A DNA stretch of 54,658 nt from Pirellulales bacterium (lineage in GTDB: Bacteria; Planctomycetota; Planctomycetia; Pirellulales; Thermoguttaceae), in NCBI GenBank assembly GCA_016936015.1, contig JAFGPV010000067.1, positions 1 through 54,658 of the forward strand, in the 5' to 3' direction. Under the pieces are notes generated by a model that was given only the letters and a program-made list of their open reading frames with translations, was not told the origin of the DNA and searched no databases. A program made the translations under genes and the position numbers. Shown here piece after piece: positions 42,894 through 51,517 of this stretch (position 1 is the stretch's first letter; the number at the start of each line of letters is the position of its first letter).

Positions 42894-43037
42894 AATGACG
42901 AATGACGAATGACGAATGACGAAAGAAATCCGAAGGACGAAGGACGAAAGGAACGGTTGAAAAAATCCAAATAGAAGATTTTTCGGATTTAAAACATTCG
43001 TGATTCTTTCGTCATTCGTCATTCGGACTTCGTCATT
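42894..43037. repeat. ATGACGA tandem-array element in the ABC operon gap
   Basis: The left block is AATGACGAATGACGAATGAC and onward to GACGAAGGACGAAAGG (42894-42951). The inverted right block runs TTCTTTCGTCATTCGTC through CTTCGTCATTC (about 43004-43037). It fills the gap between the permease start and the ATPase stop. Confidence 0.7.
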
Positions 43038-43062
43038 CTTACCTAAGGTGTTTCCAGTGGGT

Positions 43063-43989
43063 TTACGCTACGGCTCCTTTCGTCACCAACATAAACACGT
43101 CTTCCAGCGTCGGCTCCTTCTGGGCAAAAGAACTCAATCGCACTCCTGCGGCCAGCAGTTTTTCCAGCAACGCGGCGACGTGCTCGTCCTCGCCGGCCAG
43201 CTCGACGGTCACGTGGTTGTTTTCGATCTGGACGTCGCGGACCTCGGGCTGGGAGCGGATCAGCGATATGCCTGCGTCCATGCCGGAGAGGAAGCGGATG
43301 CGGATGATCCGGTTGCGGTGGATGTGGTTGTACACCTCGTCGATCGGCCCGGCCATCAGCAGCCGGCCGCGTTCGATGATCCCGATCGAGGTGCAGCAGT
43401 CGGCCAGTTCGGTCAGGATGTGGCTGGAAATGAGGATCGTCTTGCCCATCTTGCGGAGTTCCTTGAAGAGGGCCTTGATTTCGATCCTCGCCCGGGGGTC
43501 CAGACCGCTGGTCGGCTCGTCGAGGATCAGCACGGGGGGATCGTGCACCAGGGTCTTAGCCAGGCAGAGCCGCTGCTTCATGCCGCGGGAAAGGCTGTTG
43601 ACGAAGGCGTCGGACTTGCCGCCCAGGTCGAGCAGGTCGAGCACGTCGCGGATGACCTGTTTCCGCTTCGTGCGGGGGATCTGATAGGCCACGGCAAAAA
43701 AGTCGAGGAATTCCCAAACCTTCATGCCGTCGTAGACGCCGAAGTTATCGGGCATATAGCCGATGCTGCGGCGGACGGCCAGCGGATCCTGGCTGACGCG
43801 ATGCCCGGCCACCAGCCCGTCGCCGCCGGTGGCCTTCAGCAAGGTGGCCAGAAAGCGGATCGTCGTGCTCTTGCCGGCGCCGTTGGGACCGATAAAGCCG
43901 AACATCTCTCCCGAGGCGATCTTCAGGTTCAAACGATCGACCGCCGTCAGTTCGCCGTACACTTTCGTAAAGTCGATTAATTCAATCAT
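43063..43989 (-). CDS. ABC transporter ATP-binding protein
   Basis: ATG 43987-43989; 308 residues. Walker A GPNGAGKST, signature LSRGMKQRL, Walker B LILDEPTSGLD and switch histidine region ILISSHIL are all intact, so it is a catalytic ABC ATPase of the ABC-2/multidrug or gliding (GldA) type. The C-terminal 90 residues (IIRIRFLSGMDAGISL and following) are the usual regulatory extension of such exporters. It works with the double permease downstream and probably the GldG-like lipoprotein upstream. Confidence 0.95.
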   Translation of the reverse strand: MIELIDFTKVYGELTAVDRLNLKIASGEMFGFIGPNGAGKSTTIRFLATLLKATGGDGLVAGHRVSQDPLAVRRSIGYMPDNFGVYDGMKVWEFLDFFAVAYQIPRTKRKQVIRDVLDLLDLGGKSDAFVNSLSRGMKQRLCLAKTLVHDPPVLILDEPTSGLDPRARIEIKALFKELRKMGKTILISSHILTELADCCTSIGIIERGRLLMAGPIDEVYNHIHRNRIIRIRFLSGMDAGISLIRSQPEVRDVQIENNHVTVELAGEDEHVAALLEKLLAAGVRLSSFAQKEPTLEDVFMLVTKGAVA

Positions 43990-44094
43990 GGAAGGGATCT
44001 TAGGGGCGAGGGATCAGGGACGATGGGCAAAAGCGAGCCGGACCGTCCTCGGCCCCGGCAACATTGCCGTCCATCGGACGTTCGTCATGTAACA

Positions 44095-44137
44095 TTCGTC
44101 ATTCTTTCGTCATTCGGATTTCGTCATTCGTCATTGC
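44095..44137. repeat. CGTCATTC tandem array before the ABC ATPase gene
   Basis: CATTCGTCATTCTTTCGTCA followed by TTCGGATTTCGTCATTCGTC. Same family as the blocks at 42.9 and 48.9 kb. It occupies the gap between the ATPase start and the lipoprotein stop and reaches its stop codon. Confidence 0.7.
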
Positions 44138-46641
44138 ACTACCGGCTCTTCCTCTCGGATCATGACGGCACTCTGCGGGATATTCACGTCCGGCTGCGGC
44201 GCCGGGGGATCGCCGTAGGCCAAATGGGCGACCACCAGCGTGGCGAAGCGTCCTTGCGACGAGTGCGGCGTGATTTCTAAGCCCGGCAGTTCCCGATCGG
44301 TCCAGGCTACCAGCCGCCGGTCGCCGGGACGCATGTCGCCGGTCCGTTGGGCGAGATCCAGCAGGGGGCGGAGGTTCAATTCCCCTTGGACATCCGCGGT
44401 TTTTGGGACGGCGGAGAGGGGATGTTCGTCACGGCGATCCGCCCACAACTTGCCGCCGTCCTCGGCGGACGATTCCCGGCTCCAGGACAGATTGCGGATC
44501 GCCCCCGGCTCCAGGTTTCCCACCCAGGCGATTTTCAGATTCCCCGACGCCGTTTTTTCGATGATTCCCGCCCCTTGCAGCGCGAGCTTGGTGTGATTGG
44601 TAATCTGCGTTACGCCGCTAGGCCCGGGGGACAACGCCAGCTTTCCGTCCAGCGTGAAGACCTCTTCGCTGTGCAGCAGGCCGGTGGAATTGGAAGAGAC
44701 CGGCAAGCCGCTGAGCAGGGCCTGATCGCCGGGCCGATAGCGGAGCTGTTCCAAATCGGGCGACATCTGCTTGGTTTGGGTGTACTTCGGAAACGGCAGC
44801 GCCGTGGCGTAGCCGTCGTCGAAGCGGAAATCGTAGCTGGTCGTCAGCGAGGTGTACAGGGCGTTGTACCGCGTCAGGTGCGCCCGGGGATAATCGCCTT
44901 GAATTTCCAGCACGGCGAGTTCCGTCCGCGCGCGGACGAAGCCGATGTCCAACTGCGCAAGTTTAATCACCAGTCCCGTGCAGACCAGTGCGATCACCGG
45001 GGCGGCGAACCAGGCCCATTCCACCCGGCCCAGTGTTTTGAAAATGCTCCAGTTCAACGGCACCAGCACCATCAGGTAGATTGTCAATACGCAGATGACG
45101 AACGAAAGGTCCGGCACTTTCACTCGGGCGGCGAGAAGCAGGTTCTTCCGGGCGGCGTCGGCGACGGGACTGAAATCGTTCCAGGCGGCCAACCCCGGCC
45201 CGGAGGGAGGCTCCTCTTCGGTCATCGTCATGGCAGAGGTATCCCAAGCATCAACGTCCATCGGGCGCGGCGTTATCAGGTCGGGAGCATAATCCTTCCG
45301 TTGCAATCCTTCATCGCGGGCGAAGTAGCGCAACGAAGTGACCCAGGCCGCGTCGCGGAGTTCCGACTTTGACGGATCGGCCCACCAGGCGGTGGTCTCC
45401 TGGACGGAATCGACCGTAAACCGCCGGGCCGGGCGCCGCAGCAGAAAAGCGTTGAAAAACTGATCCCGACCCGGCCATTTGTGGAACTCCCCTTCAGTCA
45501 GCCGGAAAGCACTGACGACGATTCGCCCCCGGCCCAACCGGCGCTCGGCCAGCAACCCGCCGCATCGCGGGGTCCAGGACGCCCGGGGATCCTTCTCCAA
45601 CTTGACGCCCGACCAGGGTTTGATCGGCTTAATCGGCGGGATCCCCTCCGGGCCGAAGGTGCCGAGCGCCGCCAGGCTGTCGGCGCCCAGCTCCCGGGTT
45701 TGGGTCGCCGTGGCCGGCAGATACGGTTCCAGAAAACTGCCCCGCAGGCCGTCCAGGGAGGTCGGGCCGCTGATGATCAGCACCCCGCCCCAATGCAGCC
45801 AATCGAGCAGCGCATTTTTCAAGTCCTCGTCGAAGATCGTGGGTCGGGCGTCGTCCCAAAGGACGCAGGCGATGCTGCTCCACTCGGCGGCATGTGCCGG
45901 CAGCGGCGGCGGCTTCTCTCCGGAGATCAGCGAAACCAGGTAAAACGGCTGGATCTTGTTCTTTTCGTTCAGGATGAGAGCGTCCTTCGGCCAAACACAG
46001 GGACGGATCGAATATGAATGATCGAGGTATTTATAGCGTTCGTAAAACCGGGCCAGAACCACGAAATGATACTGATACGACGGCATCCGCGTCAGCAGCA
46101 GGGAGCTTTCCAGGACGGGAGAACCGCCGGAACTGTTGATCCGCGAATCGAGCTTCGTCGGACCGATGTCCCGGGGCACGTAAAAGACCGAGGAGAGGTT
46201 CTTCTCCTGCCCCTTGGGCAAGACCGCCTGCCGGTCGGTCGTAAGCGTAAACGGCGTGGCGGCGGAAAGCCGCACCGGCTGATTCGTTTTATTGTCCGTC
46301 AGCGATAACTCCATCTCCCCCACGAAGTCGAAATGATTGGCTTTGACCTGTTCGTGGTAGTAGCCGGCCCAATGGCCCGGTTTGCAGGGCAGACCGGCCT
46401 GACGGCGGTTGGTCGGTTCGGTAAACTCTTTCCCCCACTGGAAAGGCGGCTTGGGCTTTTCCTTTTTCTTCTTTTCCGCCTCTTCTTTCTTCTGTTTTTC
46501 GGCGTCGGAATCGTCGCTGTTGCACCCCCGGCAGCCCGGCAGCGCCAGCAGCACGCCGAGGAGGATCCCGCCCAGCAGCAAGGTTCCCCCACGAAGACGG
46601 AACACCGAGAATTTGCCATCACGCCCCGGCGGATGTTTCAT
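44131..46641 (-). CDS. Large lipoprotein with a GldG/IFT52-like domain, partner of the ABC exporter
   Basis: ATG 46639-46641, three bases after the trpE stop. The product is 836 residues. A lipobox LALPGC follows a hydrophobic leader, then a lysine/glutamate-rich linker. The middle contains an alpha/beta domain with WSSIACVLWDDARP and LLDWLHWGGVLIISGPTSL, the style of GATase-like domains in GldG and IFT52 relatives. Two membrane helices lie at about residues 540-595 (SFVICVLTIYLMVLVPLNW and AWFAAPVIALVCTGLVIKLA). The C-terminal part is beta-rich and extracytoplasmic. In Bacteroidetes, Gld-type proteins accompany a similar ATPase; here it probably forms the periplasmic partner of the exporter. 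The function is inferred from context. Confidence 0.75.
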   Translation of the reverse strand: MKHPPGRDGKFSVFRLRGGTLLLGGILLGVLLALPGCRGCNSDDSDAEKQKKEEAEKKKKEKPKPPFQWGKEFTEPTNRRQAGLPCKPGHWAGYYHEQVKANHFDFVGEMELSLTDNKTNQPVRLSAATPFTLTTDRQAVLPKGQEKNLSSVFYVPRDIGPTKLDSRINSSGGSPVLESSLLLTRMPSYQYHFVVLARFYERYKYLDHSYSIRPCVWPKDALILNEKNKIQPFYLVSLISGEKPPPLPAHAAEWSSIACVLWDDARPTIFDEDLKNALLDWLHWGGVLIISGPTSLDGLRGSFLEPYLPATATQTRELGADSLAALGTFGPEGIPPIKPIKPWSGVKLEKDPRASWTPRCGGLLAERRLGRGRIVVSAFRLTEGEFHKWPGRDQFFNAFLLRRPARRFTVDSVQETTAWWADPSKSELRDAAWVTSLRYFARDEGLQRKDYAPDLITPRPMDVDAWDTSAMTMTEEEPPSGPGLAAWNDFSPVADAARKNLLLAARVKVPDLSFVICVLTIYLMVLVPLNWSIFKTLGRVEWAWFAAPVIALVCTGLVIKLAQLDIGFVRARTELAVLEIQGDYPRAHLTRYNALYTSLTTSYDFRFDDGYATALPFPKYTQTKQMSPDLEQLRYRPGDQALLSGLPVSSNSTGLLHSEEVFTLDGKLALSPGPSGVTQITNHTKLALQGAGIIEKTASGNLKIAWVGNLEPGAIRNLSWSRESSAEDGGKLWADRRDEHPLSAVPKTADVQGELNLRPLLDLAQRTGDMRPGDRRLVAWTDRELPGLEITPHSSQGRFATLVVAHLAYGDPPAPQPDVNIPQSAVMIREEEPVVQ

Positions 46642-46644
46642 GGT

Positions 46645-48183
46645 TCAACGACCTTCTCCCTCAGCCAGTTCGATGGCCTTCAACAGTCCCCGGGTCTTGT
46701 TGAGGGTTTCGTGCCATTCGTTTTCGGGGACGCTGTCGGCGACGACGCCGGCGCCGGCCTGGACGTAGGCGACGTTGTCGTGGATGACGATCGTCCGCAG
46801 CGCGATGCAGGTGTCCATGTTGCCGTTGAAATCGACGTAGCCGACGGCGCCGGCGTAGGGTCCGCGGCGGCACGGCTCGATCTCGTCGATGATCTCCATC
46901 GCCCGGACTTTCGGCGCCCCGGAGACCGTGCCCGCCGGCAGGCAGGCCTGCAGGGCGTCGAAGGCGCTTTGGCCCTCGGCCAGCCGGCCGCTGACGTTGG
47001 TGGTAATATGCATCACGTGGCTGTACCGCTCGATGGTCATCACGTCGCTCAATTGCACGGTGCGGTACTCGGCCACGCGGCCGACGTCGTTGCGGCCCAG
47101 GTCGACCAGCATCACGTGCTCCGCCCGCTCCTTCGGGTCGACCAGCAGCTCCTCGGCCAGCTTCCGGTCTTCCTCCTCGGTCAGTCCGCGGCGGCGGGTG
47201 CCGGCCAACGGCCGGGTGATGACCTCTCCGTCCACCACCCGCACCATCACCTCCGGCGAGCTGCCCACCAGCGTCACGCTCGGCGTGCGGAGGTAGAACA
47301 TGAACGGACTGGGATTGACGACCCGCAGCGTGCGGTAAATCTCGAAGGGATGGGCGCGGATCGGCACTTTCAGCCGCTGACTGGGCACGACTTGAAAGAT
47401 GTCGCCGGCGCGGATGTATTCCACGCACTTGCGGACTGCCCCCTCGAAATTCTCTTTCGTGAAGTTCGATTCGTAAGGCACGATCGCTTCGCCGGAGGTG
47501 CGGACGTCGAACGGCTTCAGATCGCAGGGACGGTTGGTCAATTCATCCACCAGCCGGTCCACGCGGCGGCAGGCGTCCTGATACGCCCGGGCCGGATCAG
47601 CGTCGAACTTGTCGAGCCGGGCCATGGCCACCACGTCGATCGTCTTGGTGACGTTGTCGAAGACGACCATCTGATCGTAAAAGGCAAAGGCGAGGTCGGG
47701 AATGTGGCGGTCGTCGGGGGGGGCGTGGGGAAGGTGCTCGAAATAACGGACCACGTCGTAGCCGGCATAGCCGATCGCCCCGCTGCAAAAGGGGGGGAGC
47801 TCGGGCAGGTGCACCGCCCGGATCGCTTCGACCCGGCGGCGAAGCTCCGCCAGGGGATTAGCACACTCGAACTGCCGAGTGACCAGCGTGGGGCTGCCGC
47901 CGGCCGAGCTCCCCGTGGTGGCGTGGGTGGTTACGCGGTTTCCGCCGGCTTCGATCTCGAAAAACGGCTCCGTGGCCAGGAAGTTGTACCGCCCGACTTT
48001 CTCGCCGCCCACCACGCTCTCGAACAAACACGCACACCGGCCGGCGTCGATCCGGTGAAAGGCGGAAACCGGCGTCAGCGAGTCGCTGACCAATTGCCGG
48101 TACACCGGCGCCAAGTGTACGCCCCGGGCAAGTTTGCAAAAGGACTCAAAATCGGGATAATAAGGAGAGGAGGGATCGCTCAT
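46645..48183 (-). CDS. trpE: Anthranilate synthase component I
   Basis: ATG 48181-48183; an in-frame TTG at 48219 is less likely. The product is 512 residues. The chorismate-binding domain is complete: GDIFQVVPSQRL, PEVMVRVVDGEVITRPLAGT, DLGRNDVGRVAEYRTV, GRLAEGQSAFDALQACLPAG and TVSGAPKVRAMEIIDE. The feedback-type N-terminal motif appears as ACLFESVVGGEKVGRYNFL. It converts chorismate and glutamine (with TrpG) to anthranilate, the first step of tryptophan synthesis. No trpG, trpD or leader peptide is visible. The GldG-like lipoprotein gene follows after three bases, so trpE heads an unusual operon with exporter genes. Confidence 0.95.
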   Translation of the reverse strand: MSDPSSPYYPDFESFCKLARGVHLAPVYRQLVSDSLTPVSAFHRIDAGRCACLFESVVGGEKVGRYNFLATEPFFEIEAGGNRVTTHATTGSSAGGSPTLVTRQFECANPLAELRRRVEAIRAVHLPELPPFCSGAIGYAGYDVVRYFEHLPHAPPDDRHIPDLAFAFYDQMVVFDNVTKTIDVVAMARLDKFDADPARAYQDACRRVDRLVDELTNRPCDLKPFDVRTSGEAIVPYESNFTKENFEGAVRKCVEYIRAGDIFQVVPSQRLKVPIRAHPFEIYRTLRVVNPSPFMFYLRTPSVTLVGSSPEVMVRVVDGEVITRPLAGTRRRGLTEEEDRKLAEELLVDPKERAEHVMLVDLGRNDVGRVAEYRTVQLSDVMTIERYSHVMHITTNVSGRLAEGQSAFDALQACLPAGTVSGAPKVRAMEIIDEIEPCRRGPYAGAVGYVDFNGNMDTCIALRTIVIHDNVAYVQAGAGVVADSVPENEWHETLNKTRGLLKAIELAEGEGR

Positions 48184-48307
48184 GCCGAGGCCGGTTGATT
48201 GCCAAGGGTTGATTGCCAAGGGAACAAATCCTCTTTAGCTTATCAACCGGAGGGACCTCCCGCAACCAAATCCGAGGGACGGCCTATTCCGACAACCGAC
48301 CCTCGAC

Positions 48308-48335
48308 TTGACAGAGGGGGGGGTGCTGCTAGAAT
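48308..48335 (+). promoter_or_regulatory. Sigma70-type promoter for mcsA
   Basis: TTGACA (48308-48313) and TAGAAT (48330-48335) are separated by 16 bases. The mcsA ATG is 37 bases after the -10 box. The spacer contains a run of nine G. Confidence 0.55.
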
Positions 48336-48371
48336 CCAACTAGAAAACTGTCCCCTGACCATGAATTCTGT

Positions 48372-48878
48372 ATGAAATGCCAACAATGTGACAAACCGGC
48401 TACCTTCCACATTACGGAATTGGCGGGCGGCAAGCCGACGGAACTGCACCTCTGCGAGGACCACGCCCGGCAGTATCTGACGTCCTCGTCGCAGGAGGGT
48501 ACGGCGGTGGGGAACATGGCGGCGATGCTGGCCCAACAGATTACCGTTGGCCAAACGGCCGAGGAACTGGCCCAACTCGACCAACAGGCCTGCCCGGTCT
48601 GCGGCATTACGTTTTACGAATTCCGCAGCCAGGGCCGGCTGGGCTGCCCCCACGATTACATCAGTTTCCAGGCCCAGTTGGAGCCGTTGATCCTGAACAT
48701 CCACGGCGAACTCGAACACGTCGGCAAACGGCCGGGCCGCTCCGCCTCCGGCAGCGAGAAACGCACCCAACTGATCCGCCTCCGCCGGGCCCTGAAAGAG
48801 GCCGTGGAAACGGAAAATTACGAGCTGGCCTCGAAACTCCGCGATCAAATTAAAAATACTGAAACAGATAATACCTAG
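48372..48878 (+). CDS. mcsA: McsA-like activator of protein arginine kinase (UvrB/UvrC motif)
   Basis: ATG 48372; 168 residues. It has the McsA layout: zinc-binding Cys pairs (MKCQQC, LCEDHAR, CPVCG and GCPHDY) then a C-terminal UVR motif (LRRALKEAVETENYELASKLRDQI). In Bacillus, McsA binds and activates the arginine kinase McsB. The fourth zinc ligand pair reads GCPHDY rather than the usual CxxC form, so a His may replace a Cys. It is followed by mcsB with a repeat-filled gap of about 165 bases. No clpC or ctsR gene is visible next to it, unlike the Firmicutes operon. Confidence 0.88.
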   Translation: MKCQQCDKPATFHITELAGGKPTELHLCEDHARQYLTSSSQEGTAVGNMAAMLAQQITVGQTAEELAQLDQQACPVCGITFYEFRSQGRLGCPHDYISFQAQLEPLILNIHGELEHVGKRPGRSASGSEKRTQLIRLRRALKEAVETENYELASKLRDQIKNTETDNT

Positions 48879-48886
48879 CGGTGGCA

Positions 48887-49007
48887 ATGACGAATGACGA
48901 AGCTCGAATGACAAAAGAAATCCGAATGACGAATGTCAAAACATGAAACCGCATGAATAGAACTTTCGGATTTCGTCATTCTTTCGTCATTCGAGCTTCG
49001 TCATTCC
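48887..49007. repeat. ATGACGA repeat with inverted arms between mcsA and mcsB
   Basis: The left arm contains AATGACGAAGCTCGAATGAC and AGAAATCCGAATGACG. The right arm contains TTCGGATTTCGTCATTC and CGTCATTCGAGCTTCGTC. Both arms carry the same private variant GAAGCTCGAATGAC, so they match each other better than other copies. Confidence 0.75.
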
Positions 49008-49045
49008 TCCTTTCCGATCTTTCTATGCCAATAAGGTGAGTCTCC

Positions 49046-50128
49046 GTGGAACTGAATGACCTGACTAAATGCACCGGCGAGTGGCTTCGCGGCGTCGGGC
49101 CGGAGGCGGATATCGTCATCAGCAGCCGCATCCGCCTGGCGCGGAATCTGGCGGAGTACGCCTTCATCAACCGGGCCACCCCCCAGGACCGGCAGCGCAT
49201 CGTCGACCTCTTGCGCGAAAAATTCGGCCAGTCGCAGACCGGTCGGGATTTGATCAACCTCGACATCGAACCGCTGGAAAAAATCGACCGCCAACTCCTC
49301 GTCGAACGGCATCTGATCAGCCGCGAACTGGCCGAGATGCAAGGCCCCCGGGCCGTGATCATCGACGCTGAGGAAAAATTCAGCGTGATGATTAACGAGG
49401 AGGATCACCTGCGGATCCAGGCCATGCAGAGTGGGCTGAGCCTCTTGGCCGTCTGGGAGCAGATCAACCGCATCGACGACCAGATCGAGGAAAAAATCCC
49501 CTACGCCTTCCACGAGAAGCTGGGCTACCTGACGGCCTGCCCCACCAACGTCGGCACCGGCCTGCGCGTCAGCGTGATGCTCCACCTGCCGGCCCTGGTC
49601 ATCACCCGGCAGATCGAAAAGGTCTTCCGCAGCCTGCAAAAGATCAACCTCGCCGTCCGCGGCCTCTACGGCGAAGGCTCGCAGGCCCAGGGCGATTTCT
49701 ACCAGATCAGCAACCAGATCACGCTCGGCCGCTCCGAAATGGACCTGATCAAACAGGTCGGCGACATCGTGCCGGTGATCATCGACTACGAGCGGCAGGC
49801 CCGGGAATTCCTGATGAAGGAAAGCCACGAAAATCTCCACGACCGCGTCAGCCGCGCCTACGGCATCCTGCGGACCGCCCAGACGATCAACTCCGAAGAG
49901 ACGATGCACCTGCTTTCCAGCGTCCGGATGGGCGTGAACCTGGAGCTGATCCGCGACGTCGGCGTCCCCAAGATCAACCTCCTCTTTCTCCACACCCAGC
50001 CCGCCCATCTGCAAAAACTCATCGGCGGCGAAATGGACTCCTCCGACCGCAACATCGAACGCGCCCGCTACCTCCGCCGCCACCTAAGCAAGGAAAAAGA
50101 AAACGGCCCCGGCGCCGAAGCGAATTGA
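49046..50128 (+). CDS. mcsB: Protein arginine kinase
   Basis: GTG 49046 with AAGGTGAG just upstream; 360 residues, the usual length. The ATP:guanido phosphotransferase domain is complete: VISSRIRLARNLAEYAF, RHLISRELAEM, VMINEEDHLRIQAMQSGL and the catalytic-cysteine block LTACPTNVGTGLRVSVMLHL. By family knowledge it phosphorylates protein arginines, marking proteins for ClpCP degradation. Its C-terminal domain carries SEETMHLLSSVRMGVNLELI, as in McsB. Together with McsA it forms a protein quality control module. Confidence 0.95.
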   Translation: MELNDLTKCTGEWLRGVGPEADIVISSRIRLARNLAEYAFINRATPQDRQRIVDLLREKFGQSQTGRDLINLDIEPLEKIDRQLLVERHLISRELAEMQGPRAVIIDAEEKFSVMINEEDHLRIQAMQSGLSLLAVWEQINRIDDQIEEKIPYAFHEKLGYLTACPTNVGTGLRVSVMLHLPALVITRQIEKVFRSLQKINLAVRGLYGEGSQAQGDFYQISNQITLGRSEMDLIKQVGDIVPVIIDYERQAREFLMKESHENLHDRVSRAYGILRTAQTINSEETMHLLSSVRMGVNLELIRDVGVPKINLLFLHTQPAHLQKLIGGEMDSSDRNIERARYLRRHLSKEKENGPGAEAN

Positions 50129-50249
50129 CCCGTGGTCCCCTCTCCGGGCACCGACCGCAGGTTGGTCGGGGAGAGGGCTAGGGTGAGGGCGGAGAAGTGC
50201 AAATCGACAATTGGAAATTGAACAAGTATCCCACTGATAGAAAGCAAAA

Positions 50250-50498
50250 ATGCCCGATGCCCAATTACTCAAACGCATTACTGCCAATCCGGCGATCTTC
50301 GGCGGTAAACCGATCATCCGCGGCATGAGGATCTCCGTGGAGATAATCCTCAGCCTGCTCGCCCAAGGCGAAAGTTGGGAAAACATTCTGGAGGATTATC
50401 CCGACCTCCAAGCCGACGACATCCGTGCCTGCCTTGCATACGCTCATGCGGTCATCGCCCAGGATTCTCTAGACTTTGTTGAGGTGGCAAAACCATGA
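50250..50498 (+). CDS. DUF433 antitoxin-like protein
   Basis: ATG 50250; 82 residues. The DUF433 pattern (RITANPAIFGGKPIIRGMRI, SLLAQGESWENILEDYPDL, DIRACLAYAH) indicates a small helical winged-helix-like protein commonly paired with a PIN-like toxin. The stop overlaps the next start by four bases (ATGA), as in toxin-antitoxin pairs. Probably neutralises or regulates the downstream protein; specificity is unknown. Confidence 0.9.
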   Translation: MPDAQLLKRITANPAIFGGKPIIRGMRISVEIILSLLAQGESWENILEDYPDLQADDIRACLAYAHAVIAQDSLDFVEVAKP

Positions 50499-50854
50499 GG
50501 TTCCTTGTGGACCGCTGCGCCGGCAAGCGATTGGCCGACTGGCTCCGCCAACAGGGCCACGATGCTCTCGAATCTGCTGCCCTCGGTCCAGATCCCGGCG
50601 ATCTCGCTCTTCTGGAAATCGCAGCGAGTGACAAACGCATTCTTGTCACCATTGACACGGACTTCGGTGAACTAATCTTTCGAGAAAAGGCTTCCCACGC
50701 CGGAATGGTACGTCTCCCCGATTTGCCCGCAGAAGAACGGATTCTTATCTTCGAGACCCTACTGAAAGAACATTCAAATGAGATGGAAACCGGCGCCGTC
50801 ATTACCGTGCGAGGCAATCGCGTTCGCATCTCACACCATCCACCAAAGGATTAA
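50495..50854 (+). CDS. DUF5615 PIN-like toxin candidate
   Basis: ATG 50495 overlaps the DUF433 stop; 119 residues. MRFLVDRCAGKRLADWLRQQ, then VTIDTDFGELIF, follow the DUF5615 (PIN-like, Mut7-C-related) family with conserved acidic residues. Two acidic positions (VDRC at the N-terminus and DTDFG in the middle) would form the metal site of a nuclease. It is the likely toxin of the pair, with an RNase activity inferred only from the fold. Confidence 0.88.
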   Translation: MRFLVDRCAGKRLADWLRQQGHDALESAALGPDPGDLALLEIAASDKRILVTIDTDFGELIFREKASHAGMVRLPDLPAEERILIFETLLKEHSNEMETGAVITVRGNRVRISHHPPKD

Positions 50855-50939
50855 GAGGTCCTCTGAATTCGTACCCATCACTTCGGGGAGTCAAAATAGA
50901 CTGCCACCCAAATACTCCCCGGATTTGCAGAGGAATCTT

Positions 50940-51314
50940 ATGGAAACCAATCCCTATCAATCCCCGCAAACCGAGTCTCCGCCGCCGGAAGTGGCTCCTT
51001 CCCGGCAATCCGATGCACCGATTATCGCCGCGATCATCTTTGGCGGCGGCGTCCAGCTTGTGCTCTTTGTGTTGACTGCCCTGATCCTGGACGGCGGGCA
51101 GATCAATCAATTGTGCATCCTCGCGATCATCGGCTATTGGATCGCCTACGTGGCGATCCGCATCCGCCGCGGCTCGCACCCGACGCGGGGAGATCTTCTT
51201 TTCCTCCGCTATGGCGTCGCGGTGCTCTTTTTCCTCGCCTTGATCGTCGCCAAACTGGTCTACAGCATCATCGGCGAGAGCACTCTCTGCGGTTGGCAGC
51301 GCTGGTTTCGATGA
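50940..51314 (+). CDS. Small NPY-type membrane protein
   Basis: ATG 50940 follows AGAGGA at good spacing, so the longer upstream frame is not used. The product is 124 residues. A polar N-terminus beginning METNPYQSPQTESPPPE leads to three hydrophobic segments (AAIIFGGGVQLVLFVLTALIL, CILAIIGYWIAYVAI, YGVAVLFFLALIVAKLVYSII). It resembles the protein at 33186 in plan and in its NPY start, though the membrane parts are not alike. Function unknown. Confidence 0.8.
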   Translation: METNPYQSPQTESPPPEVAPSRQSDAPIIAAIIFGGGVQLVLFVLTALILDGGQINQLCILAIIGYWIAYVAIRIRRGSHPTRGDLLFLRYGVAVLFFLALIVAKLVYSIIGESTLCGWQRWFR

Positions 51315-51517
51315 ATAAGCAGAGATGCCGCGGCCATTTTCCGGACAACCACTTCTTCACACGTCACCGCCTCAAGTCTTTGCACCATAAGTATAGCGTG
51401 GGTGGTCGTGAAACTTCTTGGCGAACCAGTCAGTTTTAGCCGGCCATCCGGCTTCCACCGTAACGCTGATCGTCTTCTATCCCCTGCGTTCTCTTCAAAG
51501 TGGCCCAAAAAGATCCC

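Noticed and set aside
42884-42970. N-terminal extension of the ABC permease (SSFVIRHSSF)
   Set aside because: It is translated ATGACGA repeat; ATG 42883 begins the conserved protein.
46333-48198. 621-codon plus-strand frame over trpE and the lipoprotein gene
   Set aside because: It is antisense to a complete anthranilate synthase and shows no domain, so it is a GC-skew artefact.
50778-50939. N-terminal extension of the NPY-type membrane protein
   Set aside because: It overlaps the end of the toxin-like gene. ATG 50940 has a good ribosome binding site and begins the NPY motif.
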